Assembly: GCA_001795035.1 (NCBI GenBank)
Contig: MGMW01000030.1
Location: forward strand, 1 to 14,410
Direction: 5' to 3'
Length of the DNA: 14,410 nucleotides
Source of the DNA: Chloroflexi bacterium RBG_13_53_26
GTDB lineage: Bacteria; Chloroflexota; Dehalococcoidia; UBA2247; RBG-13-53-26
Positions within the stretch are counted from its first letter, which is position 1. Each line of letters opens with the position of its first letter. Position numbers and translations under genes: made by a program. The notes under the pieces were generated by a model. The model had not been told where the DNA came from. It saw only the letters and a program-made list of their open reading frames with translations, and did no database searches. This document shows positions 1 to 7,972 of the stretch, one piece after another.

Positions 1-10
1 AGCAAAGGAT

Positions 11-40
11 TTGACATGCCTGCGGCAGGACGGCTACCAT
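11..40 (+). promoter_or_regulatory. Candidate sigma70-type promoter for the cluster
   Basis: A perfect -35 hexamer TTGACA (11-16) is followed after 18 bases by TACCAT (35-40), which matches 4 of 6 positions of the TATAAT consensus. The spacer contains the near-perfect palindrome CCTGCGGCAGG (19-29), which could be an operator. The placement leaves a leader of roughly 75 bases before the TTG start at 123. It is the only good -35 match seen upstream of the first gene, but the -10 is mediocre and the call rests on pattern alone. Confidence 0.35.
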
Positions 41-122
41 ATTTAAGTAACTAGTTCTGTGGAAAGACCGTTCGCGGTGGGAAGTCAGCGAAGGGGTCAG
101 GATTTGAGTTAGAGAAACGAAC

Positions 123-2378
123 TTGAGTCAGTTGACGCCCGACAGTAAGAACGAGCTACAAGGGAAAAGGTCGTCCAATGGCTCTGGGATGAGCAGGAGG
201 GCCTTTCTTGGCATATCGGCAGCCGCCGCCGCAGCGCTGACCGCTATCGTGGTGATAAAGCGGCCCAAGCCCGATGAGACCCTTGATAAGGGGACTGAGA
301 GTGCAGTTGAGACCGAGCAATTCATTTTTACATCCTGTCTGAACTGCCCCACCCGGTGCGCCATTAAGGTCAGAGTGGTCAACGGCAAGGCGGTGAGGAT
401 ATTCGGCAACTCCAATTCCCCCTACTCAGATGGCAAGACCTGTCCCCGGTCGCATGTCGGGCTACAAGTCCTTTACAATCCAGACCGATTCACGACGACT
501 CCATTGGCCAGGGTCTCCGGTAGAGCCAAGGGCAATGGTGTTGATCTGGAAAACGACTTTGAGCGGATATCCTGGGACGAGGCAATAAGTCGAATCGCCC
601 AGAAGCTGGGGAGCATCTCTCCCGAGAAGCTCCTGATGCTTCAAGGGTTGAACACGAACAGCAATGAAGACCTGATCCGCCAGTTTGCCAGAGCCTACGG
701 AACCACCAATCTGTTCCACGAAGAAAGCCTTGAAATGGCTGCTGATGTTGAGGGCAAGCGGATGGCGGACGGGCGGGACAACAGTGGCTATGAACTCAGA
801 TCCGAGAACGCGAGTGAGACCTCCACCAAGTATATTCTGGCCTTTGGAGCCAGTATCGTGGAATCCGAGAAGCCACTGGCACGAAATATTCACCTCTGGG
901 GTGAGTTGCGTCGCGGGACGCCGAACGGAAGCAAGGTTGTGGTTATTGACCCGCGATATTCTGTGACGGCAGCTAAGGCAGATCAGTGGATTCCCATCAA
1001 CCCGGGAACAGAGGGCGCTATGGCTATGGCCATGGCCAACGTGATAATAGGCGAAGACCTGATAGACCACGATTTCATCGACAATTGGACCACCGGGTTC
1101 GAGAACTTTAAGACTGTGGCCACGAGCTACAGATTCAGCCCGGAGGAAGTGGCCAAGATCACTGGCGTTGATGCTGAGGTTATTCGTGAGACAGCCATGG
1201 ATTTCGCCCGATCCAGACCTTCTGTTGCCTGGAGCGGTGAGTCGGCTACCAGTTGGGCTTATGGTTCGTATGCCAGCCACGCCATATTCTGCCTCAATGC
1301 GCTGGTGGGCAGCATCGATGTTCCCGGCGGGATAGTGTATCAGGAGTCTCCGCCGTACAGGCCTCTGCCTCTGGATGTCACAGAGGGAGGGATAAGTTTC
1401 CGCGAGTTGGCCGACCTGGTACGGAACGGTTCAGTTGAGGCAGCTCTGGGCTTCAACAGCAACCTGATCATGTCGGTTCCCAGCACCAAGAAGTGGAACG
1501 ATGCCCTAAAGAACCTGCCCTACTATGTGCATATCGGGCCAGCCATGAACGAGATGGCGGCCTACGCCGATATCATTCTCCCGGCATGCACCTATCTTGA
1601 GGAGTGGGGCTATGAGAGTGCTATTCCAGGCTCCGGGTATGCTGAGGCAAGGATAAAACAGCCCGTCGTTTCGCCGCTGTACGAATCAAGCGCAATAGCC
1701 ACCATACTATACGATCTTGCCACGGAGATGGGGTCTCCGGTGTCTGATCCCTTCATGGCGATGGGGGGAAGTGCAGTTGGATTTGGCGAAGAATTCGTGA
1801 GGTACCGCACGGAGACATTTGTATCGTGGGAGGATTTCAGGAGAGATGGTGTTTGGGTGGGTGAAGACTATCAATACTACAAATACGATGAGATATTCCA
1901 CACTCCTTCGGATAGATTCGAGTTCAAATCGACGCATCTGGAGAGACTGCTCAATGTGAGCCTCCCCGGTGAAGACACGCAGCGTCCTTTCATGATGGGG
2001 ATATACCGTCCTGTGATGGAGATGCGAAGCGGGGTGCAGAACTGTCCCTGGGCCCAAGAGGTATTCCTGGTGATGGACGGCATTGGCTGGAACAACGTGG
2101 TGGAGATGAACCGTGAGGCGGCTGAGCGTATGGGCATTGGAGACGGCGACGAAGTCGTGGTCGAGTCGGAGTTCGGTGAAATAGAGGCGGAGGCCAGAGT
2201 AAGGCAAGGGATTCTTCCGGGTGCGGCAGCCATGGCCACCGGGCAGGGGCGCTATGCCTCTGGAAGGTGGGCAGATGACATAGGTGTGAATCCGAACGAG
2301 GTCATCGGCATCGAGTATGACGAGGAAAGCGGGCAACCATCCTACTTCAGCACCAGGGTGAAGATCCGCAAAGCGTGA
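123..2378 (+). CDS. Tat-exported molybdopterin oxidoreductase-family subunit (PsrA/QrcB-like)
   Basis: Large subunit of a complex iron-sulfur molybdoenzyme (DMSO reductase superfamily), 751 residues, probably on the outer face of the membrane and bound to the next two gene products. The N-terminus carries a twin-arginine signal, SRRAFLG (24-30), followed by an Ala-rich hydrophobic stretch (31-45) without a clear cleavage site, so it may stay anchored. A [4Fe-4S] motif uses C72, C75, C79 and C107. The C-terminal part (about 640-750) looks like the molybdopterin dinucleotide-binding domain. No Cys or Sec lies between C107 and C390: the region where the metal ligand normally sits reads TTNLFHEESLEMAAD (194-208). 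This recalls QrcB, which lacks molybdenum, so the subunit may be structural or electron-conducting rather than a classic reductase. Start: TTG at 123 gives a hydrophilic n-region; ATG at 189 (Met23) is an alternative that barely keeps the RR motif. The substrate is not identifiable. Confidence 0.85.
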   Translation: MSQLTPDSKNELQGKRSSNGSGMSRRAFLGISAAAAAALTAIVVIKRPKPDETLDKGTESAVETEQFIFTSCLNCPTRCAIKVRVVNGKAVRIFGNSNSPYSDGKTCPRSHVGLQVLYNPDRFTTTPLARVSGRAKGNGVDLENDFERISWDEAISRIAQKLGSISPEKLLMLQGLNTNSNEDLIRQFARAYGTTNLFHEESLEMAADVEGKRMADGRDNSGYELRSENASETSTKYILAFGASIVESEKPLARNIHLWGELRRGTPNGSKVVVIDPRYSVTAAKADQWIPINPGTEGAMAMAMANVIIGEDLIDHDFIDNWTTGFENFKTVATSYRFSPEEVAKITGVDAEVIRETAMDFARSRPSVAWSGESATSWAYGSYASHAIFCLNALVGSIDVPGGIVYQESPPYRPLPLDVTEGGISFRELADLVRNGSVEAALGFNSNLIMSVPSTKKWNDALKNLPYYVHIGPAMNEMAAYADIILPACTYLEEWGYESAIPGSGYAEARIKQPVVSPLYESSAIATILYDLATEMGSPVSDPFMAMGGSAVGFGEEFVRYRTETFVSWEDFRRDGVWVGEDYQYYKYDEIFHTPSDRFEFKSTHLERLLNVSLPGEDTQRPFMMGIYRPVMEMRSGVQNCPWAQEVFLVMDGIGWNNVVEMNREAAERMGIGDGDEVVVESEFGEIEAEARVRQGILPGAAAMATGQGRYASGRWADDIGVNPNEVIGIEYDEESGQPSYFSTRVKIRKA

Positions 2379-2386
2379 GGCATTGA

Positions 2387-3094
2387 ATGGCAAAGTGGGG
2401 CATGATCATCGACCTGGACAAGTGTGTAGGCTGTCAGGCGTGTTCTCTGGCCTGCAAGTCTGAGAACAACGTGCCTCATGGCTCACCTCATGAATGGAAG
2501 AGGCATCAGGATTTGTACTGGCATAAGGTTATTGCGGTCACCGAGGGTGAATATCCAACCGTAAATACCCAGATAATCCCCATGCCCTGCATGCACTGCG
2601 AGCATCCTCCCTGTGTGAATGTTTGCCCAGCGAAGGCGACCTACCAGCGGGGAGATGGCATTGTGATGCAGAACTTCCGCCGCTGCATCGGCTGCCGGTA
2701 CTGCATTATCGCCTGTCCCTATGGGTCCAGGAACTTCAACTTCAAGGATCAGGCAGATGAAGAGTATGACCGCCCGGACCTGCCTCCTGATTTGGACCTC
2801 AGCTACGTGGGGCATATAGGGCCGTGGCCGTACCCCCGTCGGACCCGCGGTGTGGTTGAGAAGTGCACCTATTGCTTCCACCGGATAGACCAGGCGTTAG
2901 AGAAGGGCGTTGACATTGGCAGCCCGGATGGTGTGGTGCCGGCCTGCGTCGAGGCCTGCCCTGCGGAGGCCAGATTCTTCGGTGATCTGGATGATCCGGA
3001 AAGCGAAGTATCCAGGCTTCTGGCGACGAGGAACTCCTTCAAATTACGTGAAGAAATGAGCACTCACCCAAAGACGATCTATCTCCCCAGGTAG
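2387..3094 (+). CDS. Four-cluster ferredoxin-type electron transfer subunit (PsrB/NrfC/QrcC family)
   Basis: Iron-sulfur subunit of 235 residues that should carry electrons between the molybdopterin-family subunit and the NrfD membrane subunit. Four Cys sets typical of the DmsB/PsrB family are visible: C13/C16/C19/C23, C68/C71/C76/C80, C100/C103/C106/C110 and C160/C163/C187/C191, enough for four [4Fe-4S] clusters. It has no signal peptide of its own, as expected if it is carried across the membrane with the Tat-bearing partner. The ATG lies 8 bases after the upstream stop, with GAGG just before it, and the reading begins directly with the conserved ferredoxin fold. Residues 125-158 form an acidic and Pro-rich insertion between clusters, as in other members. 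The family call is firm; the electron direction is not known. Confidence 0.92.
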   Translation: MAKWGMIIDLDKCVGCQACSLACKSENNVPHGSPHEWKRHQDLYWHKVIAVTEGEYPTVNTQIIPMPCMHCEHPPCVNVCPAKATYQRGDGIVMQNFRRCIGCRYCIIACPYGSRNFNFKDQADEEYDRPDLPPDLDLSYVGHIGPWPYPRRTRGVVEKCTYCFHRIDQALEKGVDIGSPDGVVPACVEACPAEARFFGDLDDPESEVSRLLATRNSFKLREEMSTHPKTIYLPR

Positions 3095-3112
3095 CAGCTA
3101 AGGAGAGGCCTA

Positions 3113-4345
3113 ATGCAATTGAGTTTTACGCCTATCAAGGGGACCTCAAGGAAATACAAGGTCCTGGTGGCTGTCCTCGCTGTGCTGGCGCTCACGGGGA
3201 TAGTTGCCTATATGGTCAGCTACCTGGAAGGCTTGAGACTCTGGGGTATCAATAATTCGGTGAGCTGGGGTCAGCTCATCACCGTGGATATTTTCTTCAT
3301 CGGCCTCAGTGCAGGCTCTCTGGTGGTCTCGTCACTGGTCTATGTTTTCGGGCAGGAACGTTACAAGCCGATCGGCAGGATGGCTGTGTTCATGGGGCTG
3401 CTGCTGATGATCGGCGCCATGGTGTGCGTGCTGACAGATTTGGGCCGGCCGGAGAAGATGTGGCGGCTATTCATGTATGGCTACCTCAGCAATATGAAAT
3501 CCATGTTCGCGGTCAACGGGATCTTCTATGCCGGCTACATTGGATTACTTGTGGCTTATCTGGCTGCCGCTCTGGCGAACAGCAAGCTCACCAAGGTAAT
3601 CGCTCCTGTTGCGGTACTCTGGGCCATCCTGGTGCACATGGGCACGGGGGCCATCTTCGGGTTTATAGAAACCCGTGGCATCATGTATTCACCCTTGAAG
3701 CCGGTTGAGTTCATCTCTGCTGCCTTTGCCTCTGGATTGGCATTGGTGATGTTGCTCTCGTATGTGACACTGAAGCTGGGCAAGCGGCCAATAAGCAAGG
3801 ACATGTATGTGTCTTTGGGCAGGATGCTGATCGTACTCATCATCGTTCTGGTGGTTCTGGTGGTGACAGACAAGCTGACTCACTTCTACCCTCCGGCACG
3901 CGAGTCCGTGCTGTTCCTGACACAGGGTCCCTGGAGCTGGATCTTCTGGGGCATGCAGGTGACGCTGGGCTATGTCATTCCGCTGATAATACTATGCCAC
4001 CCCAAGTGGGGTAAGACGGTGAAGGGGATAATGATCGCCTGTCTGATCTGCGTGATCGGGATATTCGGTGAAAGAATGGGCATAATCTTCCCAGGGTTAT
4101 CGCAGCCCCTGCAGTACTATCCGGGTGAGATTGAAGGCGTGTGGGGTGTCAGGGGAGGATTTCCCATCATGCCTGCCGAGACCCTGATGACTGTGGGCAT
4201 ATTCTCCTTATTGGGGCTGATGTATGTCCTGGGTCTGAAGTTTTTGCAGTTGCTGCCGACAGCAGGCTCAGAAGGTACAGCCGATGAAGGATCAGAGGCA
4301 ACGGCTGAGCAGAAGGCTCTTGCCGCCGAGGGAGGCACTACCTAG
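3113..4345 (+). CDS. NrfD/PsrC-family quinone-interacting membrane subunit
   Basis: Polytopic membrane protein of 410 residues, the expected quinone-binding anchor of the preceding two subunits. About nine to ten hydrophobic helices are visible (first around 17-37, last around 358-380). Family hallmarks include WGQLITVDIFFIGLSAGS (52-69), the LTDLGRPEKMWRLF loop (107-120) and LVHMGTGAIFGF (173-184). Acidic or His residues that could serve proton or quinone chemistry include D59, H175, D253 and H257. The C-terminal 27 residues are an Ala/Glu/Gly-rich soluble tail. A strong ribosome site, AGGAGAGG (3101-3108), stands 4 bases before the ATG. The TAG stop overlaps the following GTG start by one base. 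No haem-binding motifs or associated cytochrome gene are seen, unlike complexes with a QrcA-type cytochrome c. Confidence 0.92.
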   Translation: MQLSFTPIKGTSRKYKVLVAVLAVLALTGIVAYMVSYLEGLRLWGINNSVSWGQLITVDIFFIGLSAGSLVVSSLVYVFGQERYKPIGRMAVFMGLLLMIGAMVCVLTDLGRPEKMWRLFMYGYLSNMKSMFAVNGIFYAGYIGLLVAYLAAALANSKLTKVIAPVAVLWAILVHMGTGAIFGFIETRGIMYSPLKPVEFISAAFASGLALVMLLSYVTLKLGKRPISKDMYVSLGRMLIVLIIVLVVLVVTDKLTHFYPPARESVLFLTQGPWSWIFWGMQVTLGYVIPLIILCHPKWGKTVKGIMIACLICVIGIFGERMGIIFPGLSQPLQYYPGEIEGVWGVRGGFPIMPAETLMTVGIFSLLGLMYVLGLKFLQLLPTAGSEGTADEGSEATAEQKALAAEGGTT

Positions 4346-5592
4346 TGTTGGGAGATGTGCCCGAGAAGGCTCGAAAACTGCATTTCAATGCGCCGCATGG
4401 CGAGATCAGCCGGCGGGACCTGTTCCATTCGCTGGTGCCGAAGTATCAGGTTATCCCCTACATAGAGTCGCTGAAGTGCGTTGGGGAGAGGTGCGAATTG
4501 TGCCGGCAGAGCTGTGCTTTCGATGCGATAGTAGTTGATGATGGTGGTGTTTCAATTGACAGTCTTGCCTGCAGAGGATGCGGGGTGTGCATCGACGCGT
4601 GCCCCCGGGGAGCCATTGTTCATCCCCGATTTTCACTCAACCAGTTGAATGCCGAACTGGAGGGACTGCTTCTGGATGATGGCAATTCACCACAACCGAG
4701 GATAGTAGCTATGGTGTGCCAGAGCAGCCGACATTCCTCCGGCGACTCTGACAGCGACATCTTCAAACATGCCCCCAATTTCTTGCCCATGGAGATGCCA
4801 TGCCTGTCCATGGCATCTCCATGGTTGATGCTGCGCGCTTTCGACCTGGGGGCCCAGGGGCTGGCCTTGATCTATGAGAGTGAGAAGTGCCAGTTCAGAT
4901 TTGGCTCCGAGAAGTGGCAGGGGACGGTTCAGTTTGTCCAGGCACTACTCAATCACTGGGGTATTCAGCCGGAGCGGGTGAGTTTCTTTGAAGAAAGAAA
5001 TCTGGAGCAGGAACTGCTCAATTTTGGCCGAACTATTGCCGAACTTGCTCCCATATCACTGCGATCGCCTGTGCCTGTGGGGTTTCCGGCAGAAAGTCTG
5101 CCCTTGTCGGCGCTCATCCGCGGTATGGGGGAGAGACTGGGGGAGACACATGTTGGAACGATCTCGGCAGGTGTGGTGCCATTCGGGAAGCTGACCCTGG
5201 ACAGTTCACGGTGCACCGGTTGTGGTCTGTGTGCTGCGGATTGTCCGACAGGGGCATTGAAGGCTATGCCCGGGAGAGACTCATGTGGGCTTGCCTTCCA
5301 TCAGGAGAGGTGTGTGGCATGTGGCCTGTGCATCAAGGTTTGTCCCGAGGTATGCCTCAAGCTGGAGAGGATGCTGGAGCTGGACAAGCTGGGTGGCTCA
5401 CCCCAGACAGTAATGAAAGGTGATTTTGTGTGGTGCGAGGTATGCGGGGCGCCGGTGGCCCCCAGGGCCATGGTGGAGAAGATAAGAGCCAGGATCGGTG
5501 CCATGGGGGGCAACACTTCGCGGCTGGAGATGTGCCCCGACTGCAAAATGAGAACCAAGCCGGGTTCAGCAAGAAGCAGGGTTGGAGTGTAG
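4345..5592 (+). CDS. Ferredoxin/degenerate MvhD/ferredoxin fusion protein with terminal CxxC pairs
   Basis: Soluble, probably cytoplasmic Fe-S protein of 415 residues with an unusual domain order. Residues 45-86 hold two [4Fe-4S] sites (C45/C50/C53/C57, the first gap stretched to four residues, and C76/C79/C82/C86). Residues 119-215 align by eye with MvhD (compare 11207-11626): RIVAMVCQ, then MPCLS, then RAFDLGAQGLALI. Only three of the five MvhD cluster cysteines remain (C125, C153, C182), so the [2Fe-2S] cluster is probably lost. Residues 290-333 form a second two-cluster ferredoxin (C290/C293/C296/C300 and C323/C326/C329/C333). C364/C367 and C397/C400 look like a zinc ribbon. The GTG start overlaps the upstream TAG and has AGGGAGG (4329-4335) 9 bases before it; TTG 4348 and GTG 4357 are alternatives. 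Its place between the NrfD complex and the EMO-like gene suggests an electron-transfer adaptor; that role is inferred. Confidence 0.85.
   Translation: MLGDVPEKARKLHFNAPHGEISRRDLFHSLVPKYQVIPYIESLKCVGERCELCRQSCAFDAIVVDDGGVSIDSLACRGCGVCIDACPRGAIVHPRFSLNQLNAELEGLLLDDGNSPQPRIVAMVCQSSRHSSGDSDSDIFKHAPNFLPMEMPCLSMASPWLMLRAFDLGAQGLALIYESEKCQFRFGSEKWQGTVQFVQALLNHWGIQPERVSFFEERNLEQELLNFGRTIAELAPISLRSPVPVGFPAESLPLSALIRGMGERLGETHVGTISAGVVPFGKLTLDSSRCTGCGLCAADCPTGALKAMPGRDSCGLAFHQERCVACGLCIKVCPEVCLKLERMLELDKLGGSPQTVMKGDFVWCEVCGAPVAPRAMVEKIRARIGAMGGNTSRLEMCPDCKMRTKPGSARSRVGV
4787..4824. repeat. Perfect 16-bp inverted repeat inside a coding region
   Basis: The arm CCATGGAGATGCCATG (4787-4802) is exactly complementary to CATGGCATCTCCATGG (4809-4824), separated by the six bases CCTGTC. 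The RNA would fold into a strong hairpin in the middle of the degenerate MvhD-like domain of the 415-residue protein. The coded residues (PMEMPCLSMASPW) still align with the family, so the hairpin does not break the reading frame. Confidence 0.95.
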
Positions 5593-5596
5593 GCAG

Positions 5597-5821
5597 ATGG
5601 ATATCTTCATCAGAACGGCGGCCATAATCCTGGAAGTCCTGGTGCTGGCGAGCATAATCTTCTGCATACTCTGGGGAGTGAAACTGATACTGGCCGAATT
5701 CGGTGTCGGCTCCAAATACAACAGGGCCATATTGATGGCCCTGTCAGTGGTCGGTGCTTTGCTGGTGATTTTCTTTATCACGCACCTGACGGCTTTCTAT
5801 CCGACTTACCCAAAGATATGA
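5597..5821 (+). CDS. Small two-helix membrane protein, function unknown
   Basis: A 74-residue protein with two hydrophobic segments (about 8-34 and 43-64) joined by a short loop, AEFGVGSKYN (33-42). I do not recognise the family. The ATG at 5597 is preferred because GGAG (5584-5587) stands 9 bases upstream and the preceding gene ends at 5592; an in-frame TTG at 5582 lies inside that gene and has no matching ribosome site. The ending, THLTAFYPTYPKI, resembles the LTHFYPP found after a helix in the NrfD subunit of this cluster. Its place directly before the EMO-like gene and on the same strand suggests an accessory or assembly subunit of one of the two membrane complexes. It has no cysteine motif (the single Cys is in helix 1) and one His near the C-terminus. 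Confidence 0.75.
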   Translation: MDIFIRTAAIILEVLVLASIIFCILWGVKLILAEFGVGSKYNRAILMALSVVGALLVIFFITHLTAFYPTYPKI

Positions 5822-5873
5822 GCAAGAGTGGCATTCGATATTCTGACTGGCGTCGGTTAATCAGAAGGATGGT

Positions 5874-7913
5874 TTGATATCTATGGACTTTTGGGATGGC
5901 CAGTTGTGGTATATCCAGAATATTTTCCTGCCGGTAATAATCGGTTTTCTGGTGTTCAGCCCAGCTCTGGCCGCGGCCTTCGCTTTTGGTTACGTCAGAC
6001 GATTCCTGCTGTGGCGCCTGGGTGGTAAGGACTCCCGCACGGACAATCTATTCGGACGCATCAAAACCACCATACTGGTGTCTTTTGCCCATATGCGAAT
6101 CCTGAGCGAAGCCTACCCTGGCTGGATGCATTTCATGATCCTCTGGGGGAGCATACTCTTTGTTTTCGGCAAGCTGATAAGGTTATTCTCGTATACCGTC
6201 AACATAAGCAATCCGCCGCAGGACGTCTTTCTGTACGCCTCGCTGGCTTCAGAGGCTGGAGCTGCCCTGATCATCATTGGTGGACTCCTGGCTGTGTTCC
6301 GAAGGTATGTTCTGAAGCCATCCCGGCTGGACAGCAAAGCAGATGATCATCTGGTGTTCATCTGGGTGTTCGTCATCCTGCTGACCGGTTTCATGATCAA
6401 AGGCTATCGTATTGCCACGGCTGATGTGTCTCCCACGGATTGGTACCTATGGGCGCCGGTGAGCTATGGCTTCTCCAAGATCTTTCAGACCTTCTCAATC
6501 ACCTACTACAACCAGATTCTGATATGGCACCGAGTCGTCTTCCACACCGCGGTGGCCTTCATATTCCTGGCCTACATTTTCGTCTACCGCTCCCGCCTGC
6601 AGCACGTCCTGCTGTCGCCGCTGAACATATTCTTCCGTTCGCAGAAGCCCAAGGGGGCGCTGACTCCTATAAACCTGGAGACAGCCGAGAGCTACGGAGC
6701 ATCCAAGATAGAGCAGTTCACCTGGAAGCAGCTCCTGGACCTCGATGCGTGCACCCGGTGCGGTCGCTGTCAGGACAACTGCCCGGCCAACATCAGCGGC
6801 AAGGCGCTTTCGCCGAAGAAGCTTGTCCTGGACCTGAAGGATCATCTCTATGAGGTATACCCCATACCCCTGTGGAGGAAACCTAAAGAGCCGCGGCGGG
6901 ACATGATCAACGATGTCATCACTCAAGAGGTAATCTGGGACTGCACTACCTGCCGTGCCTGCCAGGAGGCATGCCCGGTATATATTGAGCACGTAGATAA
7001 GATTGTGGAGATGCGCCGCAATCTGGCTCTGGAGAGGGCTGAATTTCCTGAATCTGCCCAGGGAGCGCTTCAAAGTCTGGGGACCAGGGGCCATCCCTGG
7101 AGGGGAACCACAGCGACGAGGACGGACTGGATCAGCGGTCTGGGAGTAACGACGCTGTCAGAGAAAGCGGATGTAGATATGCTGTACTGGGTAGGCTGCA
7201 CTGCCGCTCTGGAGGACAGGAATATGAAGGTGGCTATTGCCACAGCAAAGGTTCTGCAGGCAGCCGGGATCAATTTCGGGATACTGGGTGTAGAGGAGGG
7301 CTGTTGTGGAGATCCCGCCCGGAGGATGGGAGATGAGTACCTTTTCCAGACACTCTGTCAGAAGAACATCGAAGTGCTGAAGAACTACAATGTCAAGAAG
7401 ATCGTGGCCAGTTGTCCTCACTGCTTCAACACACTGAAGAACGAATACCCGCAGTTCGGCGGCACTTTTGAGGTTATCCACCATTCGCAGCTCATTGCCG
7501 AACTGATATCACAGGGCAGGCTGAGGGTGGGTGGCATGGACAGGCTGAAGGTGGCATACCACGACTCATGCTATTTGGGCCGCCACAACGATATTTTGCG
7601 GCAACCGAGGGAAGTCCTGGATGCCATCAAGGGTATAGACAGAGTGGAGCTGCCCAGACATGGAAAGAAAGGCTTCTGCTGTGGTGGTGGCGGAGGTCAT
7701 ATGTGGATGGAGGAGCCTCCAGACAAGCGTCTCAACACAAGACGGACCGATGAGGTGATACAGGCCAAGGTGGACACAGTGGCCACGGCCTGTCCATACT
7801 GTCTGTCGATGTTTGAAGATGGTCTGAAAGCGAGAGAGGCAGAGGAGTCCATCAAGGCCATGGACTTGAGCGAGCTAGTGGCCCGGGCGCTGCCTCTGAC
7901 AGGTCCCAAGTAA
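5874..7913 (+). CDS. Membrane Fe-S oxidoreductase with CCG domains (EMO/DsrMK-fusion-like)
   Basis: A 679-residue membrane protein that likely exchanges electrons between a cytoplasmic donor and menaquinone. The N-terminal part has about five hydrophobic helices (17-40, 84-107, 124-143, 161-178, 220-238) with candidate b-haem ligands H73, H86, H219 and H224, as in NarI/DsrM-like domains. A two-cluster ferredoxin follows (C293/C296/C299/C303 and C357/C360/C363/C367). Two complete CCG domains come next: C442, C477/C478, C514/C517 and C566, C602/C603, C640/C643, the pattern that binds noncubane [4Fe-4S] clusters in HdrB. This order matches EMO, the ETF:(methyl)menaquinone oxidoreductase, and fused HdrDE/DsrMK proteins; no etfAB gene is present here, so the donor is open. 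TTG 5874 has AGAAGGA (5863-5869) close upstream; ATG 5883 is an equally possible start and shortens the protein by three residues. Confidence 0.88.
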   Translation: MISMDFWDGQLWYIQNIFLPVIIGFLVFSPALAAAFAFGYVRRFLLWRLGGKDSRTDNLFGRIKTTILVSFAHMRILSEAYPGWMHFMILWGSILFVFGKLIRLFSYTVNISNPPQDVFLYASLASEAGAALIIIGGLLAVFRRYVLKPSRLDSKADDHLVFIWVFVILLTGFMIKGYRIATADVSPTDWYLWAPVSYGFSKIFQTFSITYYNQILIWHRVVFHTAVAFIFLAYIFVYRSRLQHVLLSPLNIFFRSQKPKGALTPINLETAESYGASKIEQFTWKQLLDLDACTRCGRCQDNCPANISGKALSPKKLVLDLKDHLYEVYPIPLWRKPKEPRRDMINDVITQEVIWDCTTCRACQEACPVYIEHVDKIVEMRRNLALERAEFPESAQGALQSLGTRGHPWRGTTATRTDWISGLGVTTLSEKADVDMLYWVGCTAALEDRNMKVAIATAKVLQAAGINFGILGVEEGCCGDPARRMGDEYLFQTLCQKNIEVLKNYNVKKIVASCPHCFNTLKNEYPQFGGTFEVIHHSQLIAELISQGRLRVGGMDRLKVAYHDSCYLGRHNDILRQPREVLDAIKGIDRVELPRHGKKGFCCGGGGGHMWMEEPPDKRLNTRRTDEVIQAKVDTVATACPYCLSMFEDGLKAREAEESIKAMDLSELVARALPLTGPK

Positions 7914-7925
7914 ACCCCAGGGAAA

Positions 7926-7954
7926 TTGCGGGCTGAGTTTCATCGTGCTAGAAT
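7926..7954 (+). promoter_or_regulatory. Weak candidate promoter for the hdr-flx genes
   Basis: TTGCGG (7926-7931) and TAGAAT (7949-7954) are separated by 17 bases, matching 3 of 6 and 5 of 6 consensus positions. The -10 lies in the palindrome CTAGAATCTAG (7948-7958). A second possible pair, TTGTGT (7984-7989) and TATATT (8008-8013) with 18 bases between, overlaps the hairpin downstream. The 135-base gap is the longest in the cluster, which makes an internal promoter reasonable, but neither match is strong. Confidence 0.25.
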
Positions 7955-7972
7955 CTAGTTTTAGAAGCAGGA

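Noticed and set aside
462..1280. Long open frame on the - strand (272 codons) within the molybdopterin-family gene
   Set aside because: It is antisense to a clearly conserved gene, has no recognisable motif and no ribosome site I can support.
1707..2393. Second long - strand open frame (228 codons)
   Set aside because: It is a shadow of the same gene; the His- and Leu-rich composition is typical of antisense reading, with no family resemblance.
5841..5866. TTCTGA/TCAGAA inverted repeat before the EMO-like gene
   Set aside because: Only a 6-bp stem with a 14-base loop, expected by chance; it overlaps the ribosome site but no conserved pairing can be shown.
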